In this document: piece by piece, positions 52,439 to 61,478 of the stretch
Layout of the letters: each line of letters starts with the position of its first letter
Position numbering within the stretch: the stretch's first letter is position 1
Source: CAYPIE01 sp964410665
Lineage (GTDB): Bacteria > Planctomycetota > Planctomycetia > Gemmatales > Gemmataceae
NCBI GenBank assembly: GCA_964410665.1
Contig: CAYPIE010000004.1
Span: 1-64,000, forward strand
DNA: 64,000 nt
Direction of reading: 5' to 3'
Position numbers and translations under genes: made by a program
The notes under the pieces: model-generated
What the model was told of the DNA's origin: nothing
Seen by the model: the letters and a program-made list of their open reading frames with translations, nothing else
Databases searched by the model: none

Positions 52439-53752
52439 TTAGCCTTCAATCTCCCAACCTTTACGGTACTCTCGGAAAATGTACGGCTGCGCTTCCGGAC
52501 AACCTTTGGCTTGGAGTTTCTTCGAATCCCAAATGATCTCATTACCCAGGCGGAGAGCGACGTTGCCCAGCAAGACAAACTCCGTGAGAGGTCCCGCATA
52601 GTCGAAGTTGGACATGGCCGCGGGTCCCCCCTTACAAGCGATCAGCCACTCTTTATGGTGACCTGACGAGCGAGGCAAGCTCGGTTCGGGCATTTTGACA
52701 TCCTTAAACTGTTCTTCGGGGAACAGTTTGAAGTCCGCGCCATAATCGTTCGGAGAATAAAGGATGCCCTTTTCGCCAACTAACAAGGAACCGCTATTCT
52801 TGAACTGTACACCCGGGAGCACTTCCTGCGGCGGTACACGTCCACCCTCATACCAATACAAGGTCAATTCGGGGTACCCTTCCCCTCGGGCCGGGAATTG
52901 ATAGGTGATCTTGGCTTTCTTGGGTGGGCTGATCGGAGTGTTCCCTTCACTTTCGGCGACAACCGACTGAGGTGCCCCGAGTTTTAAAGCCATGAACGCC
53001 ATATTTGCAGTGTGGCAGGCCATGTCACCCAGGGCCCCCGTGCCGAAGTCCCACCAACCACGCCAGCTGAACGGCAAATAGGCCTTGTTGTAGGGACGCT
53101 CCGACGCACCACCGAGCCAGAGTTCCCAAGCCAGGTGATCCGGTACTGGCTGCCCCTTCGGCAGCTCGGTCATGCCTTGCGGCCAGATCGGTCGATTGGT
53201 CCAGACATGCGCTTCCTTGACCGGGCCAATGATTCCCGCTTGGACCACCTCCACCGCCGTACGCAACCCATTCGTGGAAGTACCCTGGTTGCCCATCTGG
53301 GTGGCAACTTTCATCTTGCGGGCTGTCTCTGTCATCAACCTCGCTTCCTGGATCGACCAAGTCAAAGGCTTCTCACAGTAGACATGTTTGCCTTGCCGCA
53401 TCGCCAACAAGGAGGCGATCGCATGGGTATGGTCTGGGGTACTGACCACCACCGCGTCGAGTTTCTCCTCATCCAGCATGCGGCGAAAATCTTTGTATTG
53501 TTTGGCCCCAGGGAAACGCTTAAATGCTTTGGCCGCTCTTTCGAAGTCCACATCGCATATGGCGACGATGTTTTCGCCGTCACAAGCGCTCAGATTGCTT
53601 GAGCCTTTGCCACCGCCGCCAATGATTCCAATGTTGAGCTTTTCATTTGGGGACTTCGGCTGAGCCGAAAGCGACCCTTGGCTGAGCAGCACGCCCGCAC
53701 TGGCCACGGCAGTCGTCCGTAGAAAATCGCGTCGATCGAGTATTGGTCGCAT
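52439..53752 (-). CDS. Gfo/Idh/MocA family oxidoreductase with TAT signal
   Basis: 437 aa from ATG 53752 (GAGG 6 nt upstream). The N-terminus LDRRDFLRTTAVASAGVLLS carries the twin-arginine motif, so the protein is exported folded, as usual for this planctomycete group. The NAD(P)-binding fold has NIGIIGGGGKGSS and AICDVD; STPDHTHA and EKPLTWSIQEA follow, and the C-terminal beta-sheet domain contains WWDFGTGALGDMACHTAN. It is an oxidoreductase of a sugar or cyclitol derivative; the specific substrate is unknown. The neighbouring genes on other transcripts give no clue. Confidence 0.92.
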   Translation of the reverse strand: MRPILDRRDFLRTTAVASAGVLLSQGSLSAQPKSPNEKLNIGIIGGGGKGSSNLSACDGENIVAICDVDFERAAKAFKRFPGAKQYKDFRRMLDEEKLDAVVVSTPDHTHAIASLLAMRQGKHVYCEKPLTWSIQEARLMTETARKMKVATQMGNQGTSTNGLRTAVEVVQAGIIGPVKEAHVWTNRPIWPQGMTELPKGQPVPDHLAWELWLGGASERPYNKAYLPFSWRGWWDFGTGALGDMACHTANMAFMALKLGAPQSVVAESEGNTPISPPKKAKITYQFPARGEGYPELTLYWYEGGRVPPQEVLPGVQFKNSGSLLVGEKGILYSPNDYGADFKLFPEEQFKDVKMPEPSLPRSSGHHKEWLIACKGGPAAMSNFDYAGPLTEFVLLGNVALRLGNEIIWDSKKLQAKGCPEAQPYIFREYRKGWEIEG

Positions 53753-53884
53753 GATGTGCCTCGTTTCGAGCATCTGGTCGGGGAGAAAATCGAGAGTACG
53801 TCGAAGACTCTCGCGATACCACCATAAGATTTGCTCAGTGTAAAACGATGGCAAAAGACTGGCAATCAAGTTCCCGAGAAGTGC

Positions 53885-54892
53885 TCAAGAACTTGATGGG
53901 GGCTCAATGATCGGTTCATCGGAGCCACCCTCCGCCGTTATTGACGGATCCGATAGTTCTGTTACGGTGGGCCGACCGGTTCTCGGCCGCTTGGGCGGGG
54001 CATACAAGCGCGTGGCGAATGCCGCCAAGTTCTCCATGCGATCTCCGAACGCATGATAACTCATGGCTGTCCGCAGAGAAGGCAGAAGTCCTTGACCACC
54101 GAGCACGACCGAGGCACCTGCTTTTTCTGCTTGCAGGTAGAAACGCTGATAGCCCTTGAGGAACTCTTCTGGATGGGGAATGTGCGAACTCGATAGCCAA
54201 ATCAATTGTGGCCGAAATTGTTCTACGGCCATTTCAAACGCTTCCATCGGAGTATGGGGGCCTAGATTGATGGCATTCCAACCGAGGTCTAGCAACACCA
54301 TCTTGGCGAGCAAGCTCGGGAGGATGTAGTGGTCATGCTCCGGTGCACCACCGACAGCAACCGGGCGTTCCATGTCACCCTGCGTCCGTAAAGTCCCTTG
54401 TAACTCATACAGAGCCCCGACGCAGTACTGAGTACCCCGATGCTCATGCAGAATACTGAGCTGATCCGAAGCCCATTCGTGGCCAACACGATGCATCGTC
54501 GGAGCGATGATTTCATCGGCCAACTTTGCCATCGAACAGCCCCGCTGGTATGCCCCGTGAATCACACCACGAATCGCCTCGCCATCACCGGCACGGATGG
54601 CACGCAGCAATTCTTCTGACATATCCAGGATCGACTTTGATTGCACAGTTCGTGAAGACTGACCTTGAAGCTGAGTCAGATCCGCTCGGGGAAACTGTTG
54701 ATCATCGTGCAGGCGAAGAATGTCGGCAACGAGGATCTTGCGGTGCCCTCCTGCAGTGTAGGTCGCAGGAAGAACTCCACTGTCAACCCAGCGTTTGATG
54801 GTGCTGACATGGACACCCAGAGCTTTGGCGGCCTGAGAGGTCGTCACAAAGCGCTGGTGTGGTTCAATCCAATCCGGTTGGCTTTGATTCAT
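53885..54892 (-). CDS. CarH/LitR-like B12-binding MerR-type transcription regulator
   Basis: 335 aa. A MerR/BldC-type winged helix (FVTTSQAAKALGVHVSTIKR, residues 15-60, with wing GGHRK) is followed by a four-helix cap domain and a cobalamin-binding Rossmann domain (about 175-295). The cap has W140-x9-E150-H151, the W-x(9)-E-H signature that in CarH/LitR positions adenosylcobalamin for light sensing. The B12 loop reads GGAPEHDHYILP, so a His is available (186 or 188), but it does not fit D-x-H-x-x-G exactly. LNLGPHTP-type and LSSSHIPH segments follow. It probably represses in the dark and is relieved by light or lack of B12. It is divergent from a sigma factor gene. Confidence 0.82.
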   Translation of the reverse strand: MNQSQPDWIEPHQRFVTTSQAAKALGVHVSTIKRWVDSGVLPATYTAGGHRKILVADILRLHDDQQFPRADLTQLQGQSSRTVQSKSILDMSEELLRAIRAGDGEAIRGVIHGAYQRGCSMAKLADEIIAPTMHRVGHEWASDQLSILHEHRGTQYCVGALYELQGTLRTQGDMERPVAVGGAPEHDHYILPSLLAKMVLLDLGWNAINLGPHTPMEAFEMAVEQFRPQLIWLSSSHIPHPEEFLKGYQRFYLQAEKAGASVVLGGQGLLPSLRTAMSYHAFGDRMENLAAFATRLYAPPKRPRTGRPTVTELSDPSITAEGGSDEPIIEPPSSS

Positions 54893-55381
54893 GATTCTTT
54901 GACGGAAAACAACTGAGGTTGGGTCGGTGATCGGTTTGCTCGGATCCTCCCAGTCGCAAACAGCTTGAAATCGGTCAAAACGACCAGATTTCTAGGCAGA
55001 TCCACACGCGGGGAACTCGCCATAGCCTCATTTGACGATCTTTACACCTCATTTTTACCCCATTCCCCAGGCAAAATACAACCTTGTTCATCACAAAGTC
55101 GCTCGCTGTTGGGAAAACTGACTTGACGATCCCTGCAAATGCGTTACAACAAGTTGAGCGTTTTGAGCGTTTTCTTGGTTATGGAATTCGTTCAATCGAG
55201 GTTATCGATCATGTCACGTTGAGCGACAGGATTCGATCAATCTGTTTCACTGTTCTTCGTGATCCGAAGTTTGTCTGCTCATGTAGAGAAGACGTCTCTT
55301 CCAGATTCTTCGGTGAGCAGATGGATCGCTGCGATGACAAGAAATCAACCTGGTGTTGCCGCAGAACTGGGAGTGAGGCCA
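54893..55381. promoter_or_regulatory. Divergent control region with TTGAGCG direct repeats
   Basis: Between the B12 regulator and the sigma factor gene. TTGAGCG occurs at 55154-55160, 55163-55169 (a perfect 9-nt period) and 55219-55225. They are candidate operator half-sites, which for MerR-type CarH regulators are typically repeated direct elements. TTGACG at about 55123-55128 could be a -35 box but no clear -10 follows. No gene was seen. Confidence 0.45.
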
Positions 55382-56287
55382 ATGCGACCTACGCAACCTG
55401 ATGAGCATATGATGCCGTTGAATGCGGCTACCCCAACCATGAATGCACCTATTGCCACCGAATCATCATCATCCGAACCTGCTAAACCCGATTCGCTTCA
55501 GCAACCGACCGTACGCCGAGCCAATCGAGAGGCTGGTTTGCCCAATTTCGTATTTCATCCCTCTTTTGAATCTGGCGATGCTGCAGAAGTTTTCCATCCG
55601 AAGCATGCCCAAACCCACAGCGACTTCGAAATTCGGTATATGCCTGATGAGGTAACGAGGGATTACGCCCGACGGATGCACTATGCGGCATTTCGTATGT
55701 CGGTTGCCCCCTCCAATCGTGAGCTCCGCCGCTGGCAACAGATCTATTTTGACCTACGTGATAGTATCGTTCTCGGTAACCGAAAGTTGATCTACCGTGC
55801 CGTTCGCAAGCGTATGGCAATGAGCCACCTGGCCGATGATTTAATCGGAGACTGTCAGATCGTTTTAATTCAGGCAGTTGCAGCCTACAACCCTTGGCTT
55901 GGCATCCGTTTTAGTACCTATGCGTATACCTGCCTCGTCCGTGCACTCGCACGGATGTCTCAGCGGCTTTCGACGGATTGGCTGGCACGCTCGATGCCTC
56001 TGGAAACGCTCGCGGATGGTGAACCTGGTACGCGGGATGAGTTGGAGATGAGCTCCCACGGCTATCCCCGGCTGGATGAATTCTTTCGTGAAGATCATCC
56101 GCTTTTGTCGCATCGCGAGAAAGTCATTTTGAAACGACGTTTCCGCCTCAATGATGACGCCGACTCCCAAACCCTTGAAAAGGTCGGCAAGGAACTCGGC
56201 TTGTCCAAAGAACGCGTTCGCCAGGTGCAAGCAACCGCTTTGGGCAAGCTCCGCAAAGCACTTGCAGGCGACACCATTCCCGCCTGA
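55382..56287 (+). CDS. Sigma-70 family RNA polymerase sigma factor
   Basis: 301 aa from ATG 55382 (GGGAG 8 nt upstream); longer frames use GTG 55259 or ATG 55334 with no good site. The first 120 or so residues are Ser/Pro-rich and of low conservation. Region 2 is DLRDSIVLGNRKLIYRAVRK, LADDLIGDCQIVLIQAVAAYNP and RFSTYAYTCLVRALARMSQ; region 4 is LEKVGKELGLSKERVRQVQ followed by ALGKLRKAL (helix-turn-helix). No region 1.1 and a reduced region 3 place it as an alternative sigma factor of planctomycete type rather than the housekeeping one. It is transcribed divergently from the CarH-like gene, which may control it. Confidence 0.85.
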   Translation: MRPTQPDEHMMPLNAATPTMNAPIATESSSSEPAKPDSLQQPTVRRANREAGLPNFVFHPSFESGDAAEVFHPKHAQTHSDFEIRYMPDEVTRDYARRMHYAAFRMSVAPSNRELRRWQQIYFDLRDSIVLGNRKLIYRAVRKRMAMSHLADDLIGDCQIVLIQAVAAYNPWLGIRFSTYAYTCLVRALARMSQRLSTDWLARSMPLETLADGEPGTRDELEMSSHGYPRLDEFFREDHPLLSHREKVILKRRFRLNDDADSQTLEKVGKELGLSKERVRQVQATALGKLRKALAGDTIPA

Positions 56288-56418
56288 TCGCATCCTGGCA
56301 ATCGCCAAGGTACTCCAAGGCGATTGCTTCCGATTCCTTTCGCGGATTTTCTCTTTCTCGCCCTCGCTCGATCCCCTACGCTGCGGTGAATAGACCGATG
56401 GGTCTCAGGAGCCGTTGC

Positions 56419-57282
56419 ATGCAAATTATCACCGAAATTGCCACCATTCCTCCCCGCCCTCGGCAAGGGCACAAGGGAACCTTTGGACGGGTCCTTGTGG
56501 TCGCAGGAAGTCGTGGAATGGCGGGGGCAGCACTGCTGTGTGGTTCTTCTGCGTTGCGAGGTGGTGCCGGTTTGGTTCAGGTCGCCGGTCCGGCGGACAT
56601 TCTCTCGGTGCTGGCAAACAATGCTTGCTTACTCACCGCCGAATTGGCCAGTGATACGCAAGGGCGGCTGACCCTCGATGCCGAGCACCGTTTAGTCGAG
56701 CTCGCCCAACTTGCGGATGTCGTCGCCATTGGCCCGGGGTTAGGGCAGTCGAACGCAATTCGATATCTGCTTGAACGTCTTTGGGTGAACTATTCGGGAC
56801 CGTTGGTGGTCGATGCCGATGGCTTGAATGTGCTGGCTCCCTTTGCCGCTGCCGATCTCCCCACGCGAACCGGAGCGACGATTTTCACCCCACATCTTGG
56901 CGAATTTTCGCGGCTTACCGAACGAACGATCCCCGAGTTGCAAACGCATCGCGAGGAACGTGCACTGGAGTTTGCCGGCCGCTATGGGGTGATCCTGGTT
57001 CTCAAAGGAGCGGGCACACTAGTGACCGATGGCCATCGGCTGTTTCGCAATACCACGGGCAACCCAGGCATGGCCACTGCCGGTGCCGGCGATGTCCTCA
57101 CGGGTCTAGTCGCCGCTTTCCTCGGGCAGATGGAGGAGCCCTTCTTCGCGAGCATTCTAGGAGTATACTTGCACGGCAAAGCCGGGGACGCGGCCGTGAC
57201 GCAAGTGGGCGAATTGGCACTAACGTCCTTTGAGCTCTTGGACTATCTGCCCCATGCGATGCACGACGCCTCGGCATCCTAA
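56419..57282 (+). CDS. nnrD: ADP-dependent NAD(P)H-hydrate dehydratase
   Basis: 287 aa from ATG 56419 (AGGAG 7 nt upstream; the longer frame uses GTG). Ribokinase-fold repair enzyme with HKGTFGRVLVVAGSRGMAGAA near the N-terminus, GPGLG, VVDADGLN, FTPHLGEF, VLKGAGT, and the diagnostic NPGMATAGAGDVLTGL. It dehydrates (S)-NAD(P)HX back to NAD(P)H using ADP. Many bacteria have it fused to the YjeF epimerase domain; here it stands alone. Confidence 0.92.
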   Translation: MQIITEIATIPPRPRQGHKGTFGRVLVVAGSRGMAGAALLCGSSALRGGAGLVQVAGPADILSVLANNACLLTAELASDTQGRLTLDAEHRLVELAQLADVVAIGPGLGQSNAIRYLLERLWVNYSGPLVVDADGLNVLAPFAAADLPTRTGATIFTPHLGEFSRLTERTIPELQTHREERALEFAGRYGVILVLKGAGTLVTDGHRLFRNTTGNPGMATAGAGDVLTGLVAAFLGQMEEPFFASILGVYLHGKAGDAAVTQVGELALTSFELLDYLPHAMHDASAS

Positions 57283-57307
57283 TTCCGATCAGGATCAAGG
57301 TGCAACT

Positions 57308-58435
57308 ATGCGTTTAATCTGTCCCCACTGCCAACGTTCATTCCCCGTCGAAGATTCCCTGGAAGGCAAGCCGGTGGACTGTCCGCATTGCCACAAGGGT
57401 TTTACCGCTCCTGCGCTCTACCCGATCTTTGAACGCGGCGCCACGAGCACGTCGCATTCGAGTCCCGATTTCGAGGATTCTGGGCATCTCTCGGAGCACG
57501 CTCCGGTTTCGACCGCCCCTGCACCACCGCAAGAAGAAGAAGACGTGGTCGCGCCCTATCAGGTCGAACAACAAGCGTATTCTCCACCACCGTATCCACA
57601 ACCCCATTATGCGGCTCCACCTCAAACTCCGCCCCCGCGTCGTCAACCAGCCATGCCACCTTCTGCCGCGGGCCATGCCTATCCCGCCAGCCCAGCACCT
57701 GGGCCGATCGCACCCCCTGCTCAAGGCCCAGCCCCATTCGCTGGCTATCAAAAAGTCCGAACTTTACGCCTCTCGCTGCGGGTGATCGCCTGGTTGCCCA
57801 TGGTGTTTTTCGGACTCGCGTTCCTCTTGAGTTTCTTCAGCTGGAACGGCGTCTACCCCGGCGGTTATACAGTTTACTCGCAATCAGCCTGGCAAGCATT
57901 GACCGGATCATTCTCCACTGATCCTTATTACAACAGTCTTTTGGAACTACAGACTCCACTCAAAGAGTCCATCAGTTCTAATCTTTTGATGTTCTTTTAC
58001 CTGGTCTGTTTGTTCCTGGGTACCGCCTTAGCAACGGCATGCCAACTCTTACCACGTCTATTGCGGGAAATGCCGACCTGGTTCGAGCCAGTCTGGGATC
58101 ATCGCTACCTGGCCATGGCCGGTTTTGCTGGAGCCTGTCTGCTCGTCTTGTTGTTGCAACGATCGATGGGCTTTGGCCTTGAGAACGCCGTAGAAACCTA
58201 TGCGATCGAGAAAGTCACTGTGGCGGCGGCCCAAGCGACAAACCAGGAAAAGCGAAACCCCGATGCCGAGGCGATCGAAATCGGCCGTCTGGCCGCGGGA
58301 TTAAACGCCTCGACCACCAAGACGCTCACCGTAGTGACCTGGTTGCATTTGTTAGCGCTGATCGCGGTGGGCATGGAAATCGGGATTCGCCAGCGTGGAC
58401 CCAAGCCGGAGCCCTGCCTTGCAGTGATGTGGTGA
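57308..58435 (+). CDS. Zinc-ribbon, Pro-rich, multi-span membrane protein
   Basis: 375 aa from ATG 57308, with AAGG about 8 nt upstream. The N-terminal zinc ribbon CPHCQRSF ... CPHCHKGF (MJ0042-like) is followed by a long Pro/Ala/Gln-rich cytoplasmic linker (about 60-155), then four predicted membrane helices (WLPMVFFGLAFLLSFF, NLLMFFYLVCLFLGTALATA, AMAGFAGACLLVLLL, LHLLALIAVGMEIGI). This layout recurs in planctomycete proteins of unknown function. It follows nnrD by 25 nt and is probably co-transcribed. Confidence 0.75.
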   Translation: MRLICPHCQRSFPVEDSLEGKPVDCPHCHKGFTAPALYPIFERGATSTSHSSPDFEDSGHLSEHAPVSTAPAPPQEEEDVVAPYQVEQQAYSPPPYPQPHYAAPPQTPPPRRQPAMPPSAAGHAYPASPAPGPIAPPAQGPAPFAGYQKVRTLRLSLRVIAWLPMVFFGLAFLLSFFSWNGVYPGGYTVYSQSAWQALTGSFSTDPYYNSLLELQTPLKESISSNLLMFFYLVCLFLGTALATACQLLPRLLREMPTWFEPVWDHRYLAMAGFAGACLLVLLLQRSMGFGLENAVETYAIEKVTVAAAQATNQEKRNPDAEAIEIGRLAAGLNASTTKTLTVVTWLHLLALIAVGMEIGIRQRGPKPEPCLAVMW

Positions 58436-58467
58436 TCCAAACGGCAACAAAGTCGACCTCGCCCAAG

Positions 58468-60096
58468 CTAGTGCTTCGGTTGGTCGGTATCCACCTGCGA
58501 GGCACGAATCCCCAGCGTTTTCATCCGCGAGGCCAGGGTCGTCGGCTTGATGCCCAGAAGTGCGGCAGCCCCGCCCATTCCATACACTTTGCCCTCAGCC
58601 TGTCGCAGGGCGTTGCGGATGTTGTCTGCCTCGAGCTGCCTCAGTTCGGTGTCGGTCAGCACCCGCGCGCGAATCTCGGGTGGCTTGGACAACGCGAGGG
58701 GTTCCAGCTTGGAAATATTAATAATCATACGATCATTAACACTCGTGATGACTCCACGCTCGATCACATGCTGTAACTCACGCACATTCCCTGGCCAATC
58801 ATACTGTTGCAAAGCCTGTAGATTGGCCAGGGTCAAACGCGGTCGCCGCCGTCCCATTTTCCGAGCTACCTGCAGCAAAAAATGCTCGGCTAAGGCGGGG
58901 ATGTCCTCTTTGCGGCGACGTAATGGGGGCAACTCAATGGGAAATACGCTCAATCGATAATACAAGTCCTGTCGAAACTTACCCGATTCCGCTTCGCTGC
59001 GCAAATCACGATTGCTTGCCGCCACCAACCGAACATTCACTCGGCGTGTTCGCTCCTCGCCCACGCGCTCGAGTTCTCCTTCCTGCAAGACGCGTAAAAG
59101 CTTCGCTTGCAACTCCAGGGGAATTTCGCCCACCTCGTCCAAAAACAGCGTCCCGCCATCCGCTAATTCAAAACGTCCGGCTCGGTCGCGTAAGGCCCCG
59201 GTAAACGAGCCACGCGCATGACCGAAAAACTCACTCTCATAGAGTTCCCGCGGCACCGCAGCACAGTTCACCTTGATCAGCGGTCGATCGACCCGCAGAC
59301 TTCGCTGATGAATCGCCCGGGCCACAAGTTCTTTCCCAGTCCCGCTCTCACCGAGCACCAGGACGCTGGAATCGGTAGGCGCCACCATGTCGATCTGTCG
59401 CACCACTGCTTGCAACGCAGAACTGTCACCGATCAGATCGCCAAACGCACCCGAATGTCGGACTTCCTCACGAAGATATTCATTCTCCTGCTCTAGCTGC
59501 CGCCTGAGCTGCTCGATCTCGGCAAAGACTCGGGCATTGGCAATCGACGCTGCTGCATGGTCGGCAATCATGCGGAGCCAGTCCAAGCAGCCCTCACCGA
59601 GCGGGGCCCTGGTGAACACGCCAAGAACCCCAAGCACCTGCCCATGATGCACCAGCGGTTGGCCAGCAAAGCCGACGATTCCCTCCGCCATGGCCCAGTC
59701 TGGTCGGACAATCCATGAACCCTCCGCTGCCCTCTCGCTTACCACTAGCGGCTCCCCCGACGACGCGATCCGACCCACCTTGCGGATGCCCAGGGGGAAA
59801 CGACGAAAGTTGCCATCAACCCGCGACCAGTTGGCCTGGCTATCCACCTCAGAACGGCCCGCACTCGCCACCAGATGCAAACACCGTGTTTGATCCGGAC
59901 ATTCCACGCGCATCGGACATCGCTCACAAATATCGCCCGGCTGCAACAGCCAAATCCGGACTAACGCCGATCGCCCGGGCGCCGTCAAACGGTGCACGAT
60001 CAGTTGTAACAGCTCGGGTAACGATCGCTCTCGAGCCATGTCCAGTAACAGCTGCTTCGGGTCGTCAATGATGGGGGCAGCAGTGGAGGTTGTCAT
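58468..60096 (-). CDS. Sigma-54-dependent transcriptional activator (GAF-AAA-Fis)
   Basis: 542 aa from ATG 60096. GAF-like sensor (about 20-185) with a Cys cluster C57, C60, C66, C72 (CERCPMRVECPDQTRC). AAA domain: Walker A GESGTGKE (249-256), GSFTGA (296-301; canonical GAFTGA with A to S), Walker B GGTLFLDE (314-321), FRQDLYYRL, and the R-finger region. C-terminal Fis-type helix-turn-helix: GGAAALLGIKPTTLASRMKTLGI. The GAF-AAA-Fis order resembles NorR and FhlA. It acts on sigma-54 RNA polymerase from upstream sites; three palindromes in the divergent promoter region (60109-60161) are its likely targets. The Cys cluster suggests a metal or redox signal. Confidence 0.93.
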   Translation of the reverse strand: MTTSTAAPIIDDPKQLLLDMARERSLPELLQLIVHRLTAPGRSALVRIWLLQPGDICERCPMRVECPDQTRCLHLVASAGRSEVDSQANWSRVDGNFRRFPLGIRKVGRIASSGEPLVVSERAAEGSWIVRPDWAMAEGIVGFAGQPLVHHGQVLGVLGVFTRAPLGEGCLDWLRMIADHAAASIANARVFAEIEQLRRQLEQENEYLREEVRHSGAFGDLIGDSSALQAVVRQIDMVAPTDSSVLVLGESGTGKELVARAIHQRSLRVDRPLIKVNCAAVPRELYESEFFGHARGSFTGALRDRAGRFELADGGTLFLDEVGEIPLELQAKLLRVLQEGELERVGEERTRRVNVRLVAASNRDLRSEAESGKFRQDLYYRLSVFPIELPPLRRRKEDIPALAEHFLLQVARKMGRRRPRLTLANLQALQQYDWPGNVRELQHVIERGVITSVNDRMIINISKLEPLALSKPPEIRARVLTDTELRQLEADNIRNALRQAEGKVYGMGGAAALLGIKPTTLASRMKTLGIRASQVDTDQPKH

Positions 60097-60108
60097 CGCA
60101 TTATTGTC

Positions 60109-60161
60109 CACGAAATCTCGTGAAACACCAACGAGATCTCGTGGTTTCACGAGATCTCGTG
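60109..60161. promoter_or_regulatory. Three palindromic activator sites
   Basis: Copies of CACGAGATCTCGTG: 60109-60122 (one internal mismatch to the palindrome), 60130-60143 (first base differs) and 60148-60161 (perfect). Centres lie 21 and 18 nt apart, and about 78-117 nt upstream of the -24 box of the divergent operon. Triple upstream sites are the known arrangement for NorR-type sigma-54 activators. They also abut the start of the activator gene, so autoregulation is likely. Confidence 0.8.
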
Positions 60162-60230
60162 GTTCCTCCAGATCAACATAGAAGATCGTAAGTCTCTCTC
60201 CATTGAGTACTTATACTTTTCTAAATCCAC

Positions 60231-60246
60231 TGGCACGCCGTTTGAT
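60231..60246 (+). promoter_or_regulatory. Sigma-54 (-24/-12) promoter
   Basis: TGGCACGCCGTTTGAT agrees with the TGGCACG-N4-TTGCW consensus at all positions but the C of the -12 TTGC (here A). The spacing of the -24 GG and the -12 G is exact. It lies about 70 nt downstream of the activator sites and about 65 nt upstream of the AhpD-like gene. Confidence 0.75.
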
Positions 60247-60312
60247 TCTCTTTTCTCCCGTCCTACCGAGGCTAGAGAAGCCCCGAACACGATCCGGCAA
60301 CTTGATGGAAGC

Positions 60313-60909
60313 ATGATGATGTCACGTTTACAACCGATCGCACCGCAGATGGTTTCGAGCAAGACGCAGGAACGGTATCGAGTTCTTCATGGCAAGTTGG
60401 GGATGCTCCCCAATATGATGCTGACGATGGCCAATGCCCCAGCCGTCCTTGACGGCTACCTGCAGTTCAGTAACGCATTGGGCAAGGGAAAACTCTCGAG
60501 CAAACTTCGCGACCAGATCGCCTTGGTGGTTGGCCAAACGAATCAGTGTGCATATTGCCTGGCCGCCCACACAACCGTTGGCGAATCGTTGGGCGTCAAT
60601 GATGAGCAACTTCGCGATAGCCGACTAGGCAATGCGGTCGACCCCAACACCGAAGTCCTCTTACGCTTGGCTCGCAAGCTGATCGAGCAACGCGGCCGAA
60701 TTGATGCAAGCGACCTGGAAGCGGTCCGTGCGGCTGGCCATGACGATAGCATTCTCGCCGAGGTGGTGGCCCATGTCGCTCTGAACCTCTTCACCAATTC
60801 CTTGAACCTCGTCGCCGAGACCGAGATCGACTTCCCTGCCGCTCCGGAACTAACCCCAACACGCCCACCTGCGACCTGTGCGCTGGGCAGCGCGTGTGGT
60901 TGTGAATGA
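60313..60909 (+). CDS. AhpD-like carboxymuconolactone decarboxylase family protein
   Basis: 198 aa; three consecutive ATGs (60313, 60316, 60319), the last best spaced (9 nt) from GGA. The core CAYCLAAHTTVG is the C-x-x-C-x(3)-H redox motif of AhpD/YcnD alkylhydroperoxidases within a helical bundle. A second half-repeat ends ALNLFTNSLNLVAETEID. The Cys-rich C-terminal tail (CALGSACGCE) is unusual and could bind a metal. It probably reduces organic peroxides or has a related thiol function. It is the first gene of the sigma-54 controlled operon. Confidence 0.88.
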   Translation: MMMSRLQPIAPQMVSSKTQERYRVLHGKLGMLPNMMLTMANAPAVLDGYLQFSNALGKGKLSSKLRDQIALVVGQTNQCAYCLAAHTTVGESLGVNDEQLRDSRLGNAVDPNTEVLLRLARKLIEQRGRIDASDLEAVRAAGHDDSILAEVVAHVALNLFTNSLNLVAETEIDFPAAPELTPTRPPATCALGSACGCE

Positions 60910-60977
60910 CTTGTTACTCCGGCAGGAGCTTGTATTCCTGCTGAAGCCCACTCCATCCACGATCGGGGAGCACTACC

Positions 60978-61445
60978 ATGACCCAAACAATCATTAAGCC
61001 ACCGTTTGACCTTGAAGCGGCAATTCGAAAAGTTCGAGCCGCAGAGGACGCCTGGAACTCCCGAGATCCGGATCGTGTCGTGCTGGCTTATTCCCTCGAT
61101 ACCATCTGGCGCAATCGTGACCTGTTCCTTCAAGGACGAGAACAAGTCCGCGACTTCCTTCGCGGAAAATGGCAGCGCGAGCTGGACTATCGCTTAGTCA
61201 AGGAAATCTGGGCCTTTGACGCCGATCGGATCGCCGTCCGTTTTCAGTATGAGAGTCACGATGCCCTGGGCCAGTGGTTTCGTTCTTATGGCAACGAGCT
61301 CTGGGAGTTTGATGACCAGGGTCTCATGAGGCGTCGAGAGGCAAGTATCAATGACGTTCCAATCCATGTCCAGGAACGCAAATTCTTCTGGCCCGCGCCT
61401 GGTCCACGACCAGTGGACCATCCGGGCTTGGATGGTGTCCAGTAA
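60978..61445 (+). CDS. DUF1348 (SnoaL/NTF2-like) family protein
   Basis: 155 aa; start ATG 60978 follows GGGGAG with spacing 8. NTF2-like cone fold with the DUF1348 pattern: KVRAAEDAWNSRDPDRVVLAY, IWRNRDLFLQGREQVRDFL, WQRELDYRLVKEIWAF, VRFQYESHD, FDDQGLMRRREASINDVPI. Such proteins are small ligand-binding or stress proteins; no catalytic residue is established for DUF1348. It sits between the AhpD-like and alpha/beta hydrolase genes in the operon. Confidence 0.88.
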   Translation: MTQTIIKPPFDLEAAIRKVRAAEDAWNSRDPDRVVLAYSLDTIWRNRDLFLQGREQVRDFLRGKWQRELDYRLVKEIWAFDADRIAVRFQYESHDALGQWFRSYGNELWEFDDQGLMRRREASINDVPIHVQERKFFWPAPGPRPVDHPGLDGVQ

Positions 61446-61478
61446 CTCAGGAATTTCCAACCTTAAGGAGTCTCGATC

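Noticed and set aside
58429..58776. Plus-strand open frame after the zinc-ribbon membrane protein
   Set aside because: Antisense to the C-terminus of the sigma-54 activator; no domain and no ribosome site.
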